Origin: Lucinisca nassula
Taxonomy: Eukaryota; Mollusca; Bivalvia; Lucinida; Lucinidae
Direction: 5' to 3'
Length of the DNA: 64,000 bases
NCBI GenBank assembly: GCA_963580285.1
Contig: OY757013.1
Span: 151,641,900 to 151,705,899 of the forward strand
Position numbers and translations under genes: made by a program. This document shows, piece after piece, positions 43,970-53,768 of this stretch (positions are counted from its first letter, which is position 1; every line of letters starts with the position of its first letter). The notes under the pieces were generated by a model. That model worked only from the letters and a program-made list of their open reading frames with translations, was not told the origin of the DNA and did no database searches.

Positions 43970-45145
43970 ATGGATCAGCAGAGGGGGCGATTCCGGCGAC
44001 TTCTTCGCCCGAAGTTCAAGAACCTGGAAAAGAGAAGTTGACTTCGTCCTGTATTTTTCCGACTTTTTTTCTCTTTGTCTCCAGGATTAGCTTTTCAAAT
44101 GCGAAGTAATATCCATCGATAAAGGCACAAAGTTGATAACAAAAACACCTACTGATAATAAGATAATTAATAATCCAACTCCATGTGTGAATTGCTCGAG
44201 TCAGAAACTGACCACCTGTAGCGTTGAGCACAAGTTGTCAGATCAGTTAATTATGTAAATAGGTGAATAGGGTTAGTCCAGATCGGCATCTTTGATCTTA
44301 TTTCATGGCCACTTAGACTTTAGACTTGTCCGCGCAGCATGAGACGATTGGTCTTTTAGATCTTGGCAATATGACTGACGCATGAAAAACGTGCGTCTTA
44401 TTTTATATATCAATATAGGATAGATGGACAGAGGTGCGACTTTAACCCTTTTTTACCAAATGAAATCTTACTCCTTATATGTAGCAGGAGTTCAATTCAA
44501 AATTTTTTGGGTGTCAGGTTATGTTTTCATGAAAATTTATTTGGAAAATAAGTTAATAAATGAACTTTTAGCAAACAGTGGAGGCCCTGATCAGACACCG
44601 CGTTCTGCGGCGTCTGATCTGGGCCTGCACTGTTTGCTAGGGTACCCTTGTTGCGGTTTCTTGGTACTAAATGGGTTAACAGGATTACCTAAACAAATAA
44701 AAACCGTGATGTCAAGTCCCGATCAGGTGCTAAGATGGGAACTAGAAAAAAGGGAACATAGGATATGATAGATGAAAAGAACATATAAAAAACCGTGATG
44801 TCAAGTCCCGATCAGGCGCTAAGATGGGAACTAGAAAAAGGGAACATACATGTAGGATATGATAGATGAAAAGAACATATAAAAAACTGCCACATTGCAC
44901 CTGCAGCAACTTGCCGGCATATCAAGGTCGCACAGATCGCAACGATATCACACCCGCACACTGTATTTCTAAATTGCAAATAAACAACGATATTTACGGA
45001 AATTACCGAAAATTCGGCTAGACAATTTCCGTAATTTAGTCGTTTTTCTCGAGCCCTACTTCTCCCTCTTGTCCCTCATTTCGCCCTGTCAGTGCTGGAG
45101 GGAGAAGTCACTTCTCCCTGCTTCCTGGGCCTAGGATGATCCCTG
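43970..45145. mobile_element. small inverted-end element in the PAT-like copy
   Basis: Ends ATGGATCAGCAGAGG and GATGATCCCTG are weakly inverted, and motifs GGCGACTTCTTCGCCC (left) and AGAAGTCACTTCTCCC (right) recur. Flanks share ATGCCC(A) (43964-43970, 45146-45152), a 6-7 bp duplication. Removing it restores the host reading frame. Inside are a TTAA MITE (44444-44683) and a duplication of about 97 bp with GTGATGTCAAGTCCCGATCA (44693-44768, 44790-44868). No transposase. Confidence 0.6.
44444..44683. mobile_element. TTAA MITE
   Basis: TTAACCCTTTTTTACCAAAT at the left and GGTACTAAATGGGTTAA at the right, with TTAA at both ends. Core GAGGCCCTGATCAGACACCG and CGGCGTCTGATCTGGGCC. Same family as 25945-26166. 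The ORF across it (44424-44768) is fortuitous. Confidence 0.75.
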
Positions 45146-45285
45146 ATGCCCAATTTCTTTATTTGAATCCTTTGTAGTGTCAAGTGGAATTTTAAAATGA
45201 CAAAAGTTTGGAATAAATAAATTTCCTAATGTTTCATTTTCCTTAATGGTTTGTAATGTCTTTTCTAAAATAGAGGATTTCTTTT

Positions 45286-46725
45286 TCAGTCATTCTGATG
45301 CATGAGGACAGCCAGAAGAACATTCTGGGTGTGGTAATTGCACCCTGTCTTTCTGCCAGCAAGATGCACAAATATGCATTGCCATTCTGGCCTTGCCCTT
45401 GAATACAACCATATGACTTGATTTGTGCTCACACTTATTTCTCTGGAAAAGTTGGCAAAACCAAACCTTAGTATCATCTGACACCGACTTGGTGTTACCT
45501 CCAGTATCATCTGACACCGACTTGGTGTTACCTCCCTTTTTGCCTTCACCAAAGTTAAATTCTTTGCCCTGTTTGTTGCTAGGACCTTTTTGTGAACGCA
45601 AATGCTTCGTCAGAATGGCCGACTCTAAATGGTGGGGATCATCATGCCAAGACCTTTTACCCAGCTCAATTTCCCTTAACCAAGCTGCATAAAAGGCCTT
45701 TAACCCCCCCTGAACTCATAAATATTACTATAGTAAATTATCTTTTTGAGCAAATTTAATCTGCCATCTCTCTCAGCCTTAGATAACTTTTCCCCAGATA
45801 GTATTTCAAGCTCACCACAAATGAACATTTTAAAATCTAAATCCTGAAAACTAACTTGCCTATTAACATATTCATACTGTAAATGGGAATGTGGCCATTT
45901 CTGGGGAAATTTTACCCTGTCAGCTGCTTTGACTTTTATTCCTGATTTTTTCTTATGATGCTTCTTCTTCTTCTTCTCATCATCATCTTCAGAATCGTAA
46001 GTATCTTCTGAAGAAATGCTAGAAGAATCAGAAGAACTATCACTTGAACTATCTTCTGATTCAGACTGAAACCCTAATAATTTTATTTCTTTTTGTACTA
46101 ACTTTTTTAGTTTATTATCTTGTCTAAGAGCCCGAACAGTAATGTTCTCATAGCTTGAATCATAATTTGTTATTCTTTCGGCATCATGTTTTAATTTTTT
46201 ATCTAATTTTGGTTGTTGACTTTTTGGTCTCACTATAGGTGTATGTTCTGATGATTTTAGTGTTACGTTACTGCTTAGTAGGTCCTTAGAGGATATATTA
46301 CCTCTCAGTTTCTGAACAGTTTTCTTCTTCTCAGCAAGTTCTCGTTTCATTCTCGACAGCTCCTGTGATTTTTTGAGAAGAGCCTCCTCTTCTCTCAACT
46401 GAAGTAGTTGCTTCTGTACCATATCAAATTCCGAGCGGATGTCTTCAGGGTTGAGTTGTTGTTTCTGTACCATATCAAATTCTGAGTGGACTTCTCCAGG
46501 GTTGAGTTTTACTGATATTTCATCTGCATCATGATATTCATCCGCGTGCTCTGCACCCTTGCCCCCTACTGCTCCCAGCAATTGATCATCTCTTAGATCG
46601 CCTGATGACAAACTAATTTTGGCCCCCAAGGTATCCTCGCTCAATTCACTTGTACCTTTCTGCATGGCTTTGTAATCTACCCGGTCCTTTTTTCTCAAAC
46701 TGTAACCTGATTCATCACCACTCAT
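45286..46725 (-). pseudogene. PAT-like Gag protein (frame changed near 45700)
   Basis: The likely start is Met at 46725 ([20 protein letters not shown]); the frame is open further upstream to 46908, but that part reads like leader. It has a coiled-coil stretch ([20 protein letters not shown]), an acidic Ser tract, a [10 protein letters not shown] run and a conserved core ([20 protein letters not shown]). The frame ends at a TAA in GGGGGGGTTAA (about 45698) and resumes one base back as [19 protein letters not shown]. The end is a Cys/His domain (WFCQLFQRNKCEH, CASCWQKDRVQLPHPECSSG), a probable nucleic-acid-binding finger of metazoan PAT/DIRS-type elements. GGNTKSVSDDT is duplicated. Presumed RNA-packaging protein. 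Confidence 0.72.
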
Positions 46726-47105
46726 GTTCAAAGATGCAATAAACTGAGGAGTCTCAGGAGAGGAGTCAACATAGCTCAAACATTCATGAGAAAAATGAGT
46801 AAATGAGTCAGAATAGCTCAAATATTCTCTGAGGCACAAACAAATACAAGGAAAGGTGAACAGGAAGTATAAACTCCTGTGGCCATGAGGTATTGCAACC
46901 CTAAGCAAGTAAAGATAATGTCAGCCTATGCTGAAATTTCAAGAATTAAAATTCAGTCCTTCTAAATACACGTGGTTCGTCAGAAATTCAACATTGTCAA
47001 CAAGAAAACAAACCCAGCACCACAGCGAATCTGTGTGCTATTTAAACGATCCCAGTTCCGATCGCAGTTCTTCTCACACAATGGAGAAATAGAGAAAATA
47101 GACGT
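46726..47105 (-). other. PAT-like 5' leader
   Basis: Sequence between repeat A1 and the Gag start. No promoter or other motif was identified. Confidence 0.45.
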
Positions 47106-47335
47106 CTGTTTTAATTAAACAAAGGATGTGTTCCCCGCTGTCTACATCGAACAACTGTGAAAAGCCCACAAAATTTTCAATCACCTGATAAAATGTTGAT
47201 AATGTTGACCAATCAAATATATTGTTTTTCTGCATCAAGCTATGCTCAAATTCTTGACACGAACTCCAGATAGTTTACAGTGAAACCACAGCAAGCGTTG
47301 ATAATTAAGCATTATATTTTATAATCATCCAATTA
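47106..47335 (-). repeat. split direct repeat A1
   Basis: 5' terminal copy of the A repeat; partner A2 at 36117-36346. Differences are about ten substitutions or indels, implying an older copy than the DIRS insertion. Confidence 0.9.
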
Positions 47336-47740
47336 CCTGTTAAACTTATACAGCTAACGAGGCGGGACGGTCGTAATAATTTGTAATAAAAATGCGCAAC
47401 GCGAATCACTAAACGCGAAAGATGCATGAATGAGCTCTAAAATATATGTATCTACTCATTTTAAGTGTAATTCGATCGATTTTCTGTAACTCAACTTAAA
47501 TATGCCCGTAATATTGAACCTATTTACAATGTGTTTATATGGAACCAGGGGCTTTTTGCCAACCACGAAAGATTGTAATCAAAAGGAAAAGTAGTTTTGC
47601 GCATGCCCAATGACAGGTAAACAAGGTCACGTGTCAAAACATTGGATCCGTCTATAGGTTTAATTAATTTTCAAAATTTAAGCTGAGTTACGCATGCACA
47701 CGAGCAACATTAAGTATACAGTACAACAAGTTTTGGCACA
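47336..47740. other. unassigned flank
   Basis: No ORF or recognised repeat between the PAT-like element and the next MITE. Confidence 0.35.
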
Positions 47741-47742
47741 TA

Positions 47743-48064
47743 CCGTATTCGCCCTAATTACCGCACATGCTCCTATAAGCGCACACCAAAGCTATTTTTG
47801 AAAAGGAAATGCATAAGCGCACACTTTACAGTAACCTCATCTTGAAGCACTCACGGTAAATCTATAAAAACTTACCGTTATTTCTTCAACAGGGAAGGCA
47901 ATGCTTAAGTATCACTTTCCGTCCCATTAAATATCAGTATACATCATCTCGGAAGCTATTGTTTTCTTATCAAGTGTGCGCTAATTAGGCAGTTTTTCAC
48001 CACGATTGTTTGACACGATTTTGAAAAAACTAAGCGCACAGTGCGTTAATTAGGGCGAATACGG
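47743..48064. mobile_element. TA-flanked MITE (mariner-like)
   Basis: Inverted ends CCGTATTCGCCCTAATTA / TTAATTAGGGCGAATACGG with TA at each side (47741-47742, 48065-48066), typical of Tc1/mariner-derived MITEs. 322 bp. Internal AAGCGCACA motifs occur in both orientations. Confidence 0.75.
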
Positions 48065-48138
48065 TATGAGAAGAAGAAAAGCACAAGGAGGCCATAAGCA
48101 GCATGATATTGCTTAAAGATCAACAACAAAATTAAACT

Positions 48139-48470
48139 ACCGGCCCTGATAGCTCAGTTGGTAGAGTGTCCGCTCCGGGGAACGGGAGGTCACAGGTTCT
48201 ATCCCGGGCCGCGACATACCAAAGTCGTTAAAAATGGTACTAGCTGCTCTTCGCTTGGCACTCAGATTTACGAGGTAGAGCTAGGACTGGTCGACCCAGT
48301 GTCAGGATAATGTGACTGGGTGTGGTATCATGAAATGTGTCTGGGACATGATACTTCAGTAAGGCAGCACTATAAAAATGAGCATTGAGCTAACTGTCGC
48401 AACCAGACACCGTCGTGATATGACTGAAAAATTATTGAAAGCGACGTTAAACCCGAATTCACACACACAC
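48139..48470 (+). mobile_element. tRNA-derived SINE with target duplication
   Basis: tRNA-like head GGCCCTGATAGCTCAGTTGG (A box) and GGTTCTATCCCGGGCC (B box), a body of about 200 bp, then TGAAAGCGACGTTAAACCCG and an (AC)n tail. Flanked by an exact 12-bp duplication CAAAATTAAACT (48127-48138, 48470-48481). Same family on the minus strand at 58675-58930. The 3' domain GCGACGTTAAACCC recurs in several molluscan SINEs. Confidence 0.88.
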
Positions 48471-48516
48471 AAAATTAAACTCCCAATGGGAGCTATTGCC
48501 TCAGTCTATTTAGAGG

Positions 48517-48602
48517 GATCAGAATCAGAATTGTTACTGGTGACACATCAAATGACATTCATACACCAGGACCTGTGATGTGTGAAGTTAGTCCCAAGCT
48601 CT
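48517..48602. repeat. dispersed 86-bp repeat
   Basis: GATCAGAATCAGAATTGTTA ... GTCCC; the same sequence recurs at 55665-55745 with about 90% identity. Nature unknown. Confidence 0.65.
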
Positions 48603-48623
48603 AACCAAAGAGGTAAATTTAGC

Positions 48624-50306
48624 GGTTGGGTATAAAAGCCAAGGCCGGGCCGAGCCGACGAGCCAAAAAATGCAGATCCAAAGGTTTTATATTTCGTTTC
48701 TAGTCATATTGAAGATATATATTGAAGTCAGTTTGGTATAAATTATTATGCATAATATATTTGTTAACCGCACCCAAGTTCATCTCTCTACATTGTTTTA
48801 TTTTCTTGCAATAACTATTTTTTCCGAAATCGAGGGGTATAAAAGCCAAGGCCGGGAAAAATGGAAATATTTCTTAATTTCTTACGATATTATCGGTTAA
48901 AGAAATTCTTTTTGCCCTGATGATATTTAAATTTGATTATTTTTATCATGTGTACATAGAAAAAAAATAAACATATCAAAATCACCTGAAATGGTCAAAT
49001 TTCTTATTTTCTAATGGTTTCTATTTTTAGATTAACTTTACTAAAGGAAACGAACAAAAATATACCGAAAAGGAAAAAAATATCGTGTTACTGCTAGCTG
49101 GAATTAAAGAAATATAAAAATTGGTTCTTTTATTTGTTATCATGTATGTGTATATTAAAATGATAAAGAAAAAAAATGTTATTTTTTATTTTTCATTAAT
49201 TCCAGCTAGCAGTTAACAAAACTTTCTTCCCTTTCGGTCCTTTTCGGTCGATTTATTTAATGAAGTCAATCTAAAAATAGAAACAATAAGAAAATTGATA
49301 ATTTAAGGTAGTTTTATATGTTTTGTTATATTTTTATGCCCCCGGAATCTAAGAGATTCGGGGGCATATAGTTTTTGGTCTGTCCGTCTGTTTGTCCGTT
49401 TGTCTGTTTGTCTGTTTGTCCGTTTGTCCGTTTGTCCGTCTGCAAAAACTTTAACATTGGGCATAACTTTTGAATGGTAAGTGGTACAGCTTTCATACTT
49501 CACATGTGTATACCTTATCACAAGACCTTTCCAGTGGTACCATAATTTTTGATCTCGTGACCTTGAACTTGACCTTTGACCTATTTTTTTCAAAATTTTT
49601 AAAAACATTAACATTGGCCATAACTTTCGATTGGTAAGTGATAGGGCTTTCATATTTCATATGTGCATTCATTGTCACAAGACCTTTCTAGTGGTCCCAT
49701 AATTTTTGACCTTGTGACCTTGACCGTGATGTTTGACCTACTTTTTAAAAACTTTAACATTGGCCATAACTTTCGATTGGTAAGTGGTAGGGCTTTCATA
49801 TTTCACATGTGCATACTATGTCACAAGACCTTTTCAACAATCCCATAATTTTTTACCTTGTGACCTTGACCTACTTTTTTAAGACTTGAACATTGGCCAT
49901 ACCTTTTGATTGCTTAGTGATACTGCTTTCATATTTAACATGCGCTGTCCGGGGGCATCAGTGTTTCACAAACACATCTTGTTCTATGGACAAATGATGA
50001 CAATAATCAAATTCAAATATTTTCAGGAAAAAAGAAGTACATGTACTTTAACCTGTAAATTTGCAAGAAATTAAGAAATGTTATAATTTTTCCCGGCCTT
50101 GGCTTTTATACCCCTCAATTTCGGCAAAATGGTTATTACAAGAAAATTAAACAAAGTAGAGAGATAAACCTTTGTGCAGTTATCAAATATAATATAATAA
50201 TTTGATACCCAACTGACTACAATATTTATTTTAATTATAACAAGAGACGAAATATAAAATCTTGGGATCAGCATTTTTGGCGCGGTCTTGGCTTTTATAC
50301 CCGACC
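48624..50306. mobile_element. TATAAAAGCC-inverted-repeat element, copy B, 9-bp duplication
   Basis: Ends GGTTGGGTATAAAAGCCAAG and CTTGGCTTTTATACCCGACC, flanked by exact AAATTTAGC (48615-48623, 50307-50315). A second, inner inverted pair (GAGGGGTATAAAAGCCAAGG at 48834, CCTTGGCTTTTATACCCCTC at 50096) suggests duplicated end modules. An inner hairpin pair, CTAGCTGGAATTAA / TTAATTCCAGCTAG (49095, 49195), is also present. A Helentron-like element is nested at 49335-49985. 1683 bp, no transposase. Same family as 27652-32858. Confidence 0.85.
49335..49985 (+). mobile_element. Helentron-like element with tandem core
   Basis: Starts TTATGCCCCCGGAATC with hairpin partner GATTCGGGGGCATATAG, then a GTCCGTTTGTCTGTTTGTC tract, 3.5 units of about 140 bp (ACATTGGCCATAACTTTCGA, GACCTTGACCTTTGACCT) and the end GGGGGCATCAGTGTTTCACA, AACACATCTTGTTC. 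Same architecture and end as 10118-14600, with a diverged unit. Confidence 0.7.
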
Positions 50307-50351
50307 AAATTTAGCCACACAATCATCAGCACCTTCAGCTGTCGAAATCAG

Positions 50352-50891
50352 ACTTATTTATGATAAATGCGATGACTTTGATTTTGAGATTGTAAATTTT
50401 CCTTTTTTGGATGGTGATGTTCCTCGTGCGCCATCCTATGGCGTTTATATTTCGCAATTAATTTGATTTGCTAGAGTGTGTAGTCATGTAACTGACTTCA
50501 ACACTCGAAATAAATTATTAACGGCTAAACTCCTTAATCAGGGCTATCGGTACCATAAACTACGCAAAGCCTTTTCAAAATTTTATAGACGCCATTCTGA
50601 TTTAATTTCAAAATTCAATATTGGACTTAAATCTCTTCTGCAACAAGGTCTATCGGAACCCGAATTTTATGGTGACTTAGTATATAAATTCAGAAAAATA
50701 TATAACCGCAATGAGTTCAGCACCCAATTTCGTAAAATCATTCTTCGATATAAAAAGATTGGGTACAACATGGATATTATACGACAGACTGCATGCATGG
50801 TAGTTAACCCAATCACGGTTGGCAACTTTGCTTCCCTCTTTAATTGCACGCCGGTGGGTCAGGCCTCAGATTCTATGACGGCTCCAACGTA
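50352..50891 (+). pseudogene. Penelope-like reverse transcriptase, C-terminal fragment
   Basis: Readable from about FDFEIVNFPFLDGDVP, with one in-frame stop (TGA at about 50464, where copy 2 has RFARVC). It continues CSHVTDFNTRNKLLTAK, GYRYHKLRKAFSKFYRRHSD, LIGLK-type thumb (FNIGLKSLLQQGLSEPEFYG), RYKKIGYNMDIIRQ and the terminal VVNPITVGNFASLFNCTPVG, stopping at about 50891. The catalytic YLDD block is missing. About 95% similar to the copy at 13400-14063, so both derive from one recent source. Confidence 0.72.
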
Positions 50892-51465
50892 AAGGCTTAT
50901 TGAAAATTAGAGAGATAATGTTGGTTGGTGCCTGATGCTCTGTCTCTGGTCGGGCTCATCGGAGTCTAACTGTTGGTTTTCTTTTGCTCCAGCATTGCAG
51001 TGGTTTTTCTTGCTGTCGAGTCCTCACCGTTGTCTCACCTCTGTGGTTCTTTGATTTTTGTGTTCACGGAGATGTTGCACTGATGAGTTAGGAGGCCTTC
51101 ATGCGGACTGAACAAATTATTTGTCTAAATCGCGACGGAAGTAAGGGCGAGGATTGTGGCCACGTAAAATCGATTTAAGCCCCCCAGTGGAAATCTTCCA
51201 CTGACCGTTCCAAGGCGGCTCTTCTGTGGCGATTTATTTATGTTGTTGTTTGTTACTTACTGTGTGTATCACTTGTGTCTTTTGGTTTTGGATGGCCATA
51301 TGGCCATTTTGTGGGAAAGTAACTGTCCTTATGGCCTTCCTTTGTTTAGGTTTCCATTATGGTCTGGTCGCTTAATGTTTGTATTTCTTTCCCTTTGGTG
51401 TCTTTTATTGGTGGAGTAAGTTAATTGTATCAATTCCTGATCTTTGTTTTACTTCTACTTTGCCT
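50352..51465 (+). mobile_element. Penelope-like retroelement, 5'-truncated, copy 3
   Basis: RT C-terminal frame (50352-50891) plus a 3' region of about 510 bp shared with 9183-9695 and 12790-13330, ending CTTTGTTTTACTTCTACTT. It follows immediately after TATAAAAGCC copy B. Confidence 0.72.
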
Positions 51466-51945
51466 ACCCTTAAGATTTGGTCATAGGGCTTACTATTTTT
51501 ATGTCTAAATTATTACCTTACGCTCGCGGATGAATTCCGTACGATTTTCGGTGTCCTTAAAAAATCGGCAATTCAGCTATTTTTTTTGTGGTTCGGTTCG
51601 GTACAGCAGGCTGTTATACAAGAACAAGATATTAAGAGTTGTCGTACTTGGCTTTCTCTCGTGATGAAATGAAGTTAAATTTTATTGGCTAACCGTAGGA
51701 AAGGCATCCAATCACAGCTCATTTAACAAATACATGTAATGTTTGATATCAGCCGCAAGATGGATGCCTCTGCAACATGGGAAAAAGAAAAGCTGCATCA
51801 GTTTGAAGTATAACAATAAACGTAATTGTTTGTTAACTTATTTTGACCATGCATCAAATACCTTGAAACCCTTACGAATAAAATTGATATCTTACGATTT
51901 TTTTCGTGGGATCTTACGATTTTCTGTCTCGAGTCTTAGGCAAGT
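51466..51945. other. unassigned, possible foldback
   Basis: TTGCCTACCCTTAAGAT at the left and GAGTCTTAGGCAAG at the right are roughly inverted, and TTACGATTTT motifs recur, so a small decayed inverted-end element is possible. No gene. Confidence 0.3.
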
Positions 51946-52013
51946 CTGCAAAATAATCGAATCGGGAAGGGCATTCCAATCTCTAATGGTTCTGGGGAAG
52001 AACGACTCTTTAT

Positions 52014-52200
52014 CAGGGCCTGACAAATCCAACTTTCAGCCACTTGCCCGGCATTCCACAGCATCTTGAAAATGGCTCAAAATTTCAATATTCCCTATAT
52101 ATTCTATACATTTTTCTGGACAAGTGAAATAAAAAATCACTTGCCCAGCCAAAATTTGGACTTGTCCCGGGCAGCTGGGCAATGGATTTGTCAGGCCCTG
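52014..52200. mobile_element. MITE with CAGGGCCTGACAAATCCA ends
   Basis: 187 bp, inverted ends CAGGGCCTGACAAATCCA / TGGATTTGTCAGGCCCTG, flanked by CTTTAT (52008-52013, 52201-52206). The LINE frame is continuous when it is skipped. A block TGACAAATCCATTGCCCGG also occurs at 33350 inside the 32928 element. hAT-like by its ends, but the duplication is 6 bp. Confidence 0.8.
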
Positions 52201-53101
52201 CTTTATAAATGTCAGTTCTTGCAGTAAGGGTCTGAAACCCCAAAGAATGGTGATTTCTACAGTGTCTAGCTGGAGGAACAAGGTCATCTGTTGGAATGCT
52301 GGCAGCACCCTTTAGACCTTTGTATAAAAGTATTAGCCTACTGTCTTGTCTCCTTTTCTTGAGAGACTCCCATTTTAATTTTCCAAGTATTCCAGTCATG
52401 CTCCCAGTTTCAAAGCAGTAATTGCCTGTTACAAATCTAGCAGCTCTATTCTGAACTTTCTCAATTTCTTCGTTAAGGACCACTCCACTGGGATCCCAGA
52501 TACAACTACCATATTCCAAGATTGGGCGAACAAGACCTTTATATGCTGCCTCTTTTACTTCTGGGGGCACTGATGAAGATTTCGTCTCAGGAAACCAAGC
52601 GTTCTATTCCTTAGTACACATGTTGCTAATACGAGTATTCCATCTTAAGTTGTGTGAGATTGTCACTCCAAGGTATTTAATGGCGCCCACATTCTCGAGG
52701 ACCGTTCCTTCTAAGGTGTAAGAAGCCTCAACTTTATTAGATCTCTTCTTAGTTATCTGCATAATATTGCATTTAACTGGCTGAAATCTCACGCCCCATT
52801 TTCGGGCCCAACAGCCTAATCTATCTATGTCAGCCTGAAGTTTCAATGAGTCATCTGTATCTCTAATTTCCCGGTAACAAACACAGTCATCTGCAAACAG
52901 TCTTATTTCTGAGTCAATGTCAGTGGAAATATCATTGATGTACAGGGAGAACAAAAGTGGACCAAGAACGGTCCCTTTCGGGACTCCAGACAGAACTGGA
53001 GCCCACTCTGAAAATTCACCATTATCAACAACCCGCTGTTTTCTGTAGCAAAGAAAGGAATCTATCCATTTGAGGGTCTTTCCCCCAATTCCATAACCAA
53101 A

Positions 53102-53768
53102 CTAGAATACTGTCGATGGCGCGCCATCGCAAATCCCCACGCTTTCTACAGAGGGGCCAAGTACCAAAAACCCCTTACCCTGGGCCCTAATTTGACTCCA
53201 TGGTCAAAATATTACCTGTATTATATTCTACTAATCATGCCCTTCAATTTCATATGCCACATGACTATGTTCCAAAAAACTTAAATTTTGACCCTTTGAC
53301 CCCTCTCCCAGGGCCCCAATCTGACCCCAGGGTCAAAATTTTACTTGTAGTTTATTCTACCCATTATCCCCTTCGCATAGATATGCAACATGACTATGTT
53401 CTGAAAAACTTTAATTTTGACCCCCCCCCCCCCCCAAGTCCGACCCCAAGGGCGTGACCTAGGGGTCACAGCCAAAATCCCGTTCAATATGTTTTACTTT
53501 TTTCATAACTAAGTACATGTGCAAAGTTTGGCATCAAAATCTTCAAAATTGACTTTGTAATTGAATTTTATTGATATTTGACCTTTTGACCCGTCCCCAG
53601 GGACCCTGGGGGCGGGGACAAAAAAAATTGTGCTCCTGCGCAAGCCATTCATGTAGGCAACTCGCATACCAAATTTGGTTGAATTCCGGCTAACGGTTTA
53701 GGAGGAGATAGCCGGACAGACAGACAGACGGAGAGACGGACGGAGGCGATAACAATATCCCCACTTTA
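53102..53768 (-). mobile_element. Helitron-like insertion in the LINE
   Basis: On the minus strand it starts about TAAAGTGGGGATATTGTTAT, has a CCGTCCGTCTCTCCGTCTG tract and ends with the perfect palindrome CGATGGCGCGCCATCG, eight bases and CTAG, just before a host T. A hairpin followed by CTRR and insertion between A and T without duplication is the Helitron signature; the expected 5' TC is not present. The LINE frame (KSKL|FGYGIGGK) is restored without it. The interior has two diverged units of about 135 bp (TGACCCC, GGGTCAAAAT). Confidence 0.62.

Larger units (their letters stand above)
35630..47335 (-). mobile_element. PAT/Ngaro-like retrotransposon, split direct repeats, interrupted
   Basis: Minus-strand order is A1 (47335-47106), Gag-like frame, RT start, B1 (36593-36343), A2 (36346-36117), B2 (35882-35630). 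This A1-body-B1-A2-B2 layout is diagnostic of tyrosine-recombinase retrotransposons of the PAT/Ngaro type (family knowledge). The RT breaks off at B1, and RNase H and recombinase genes are absent, so this copy has a large internal deletion. It was further hit by the DIRS element (37058-43789) and a small element (43970-45145). Such elements normally integrate as circles without target duplications. Confidence 0.8.

Noticed and set aside
48141..48215. Functional tRNA gene
   Set aside because: Flanking 12-bp duplications and the downstream SINE body with a GACGTTAAAC tail show it to be a SINE.
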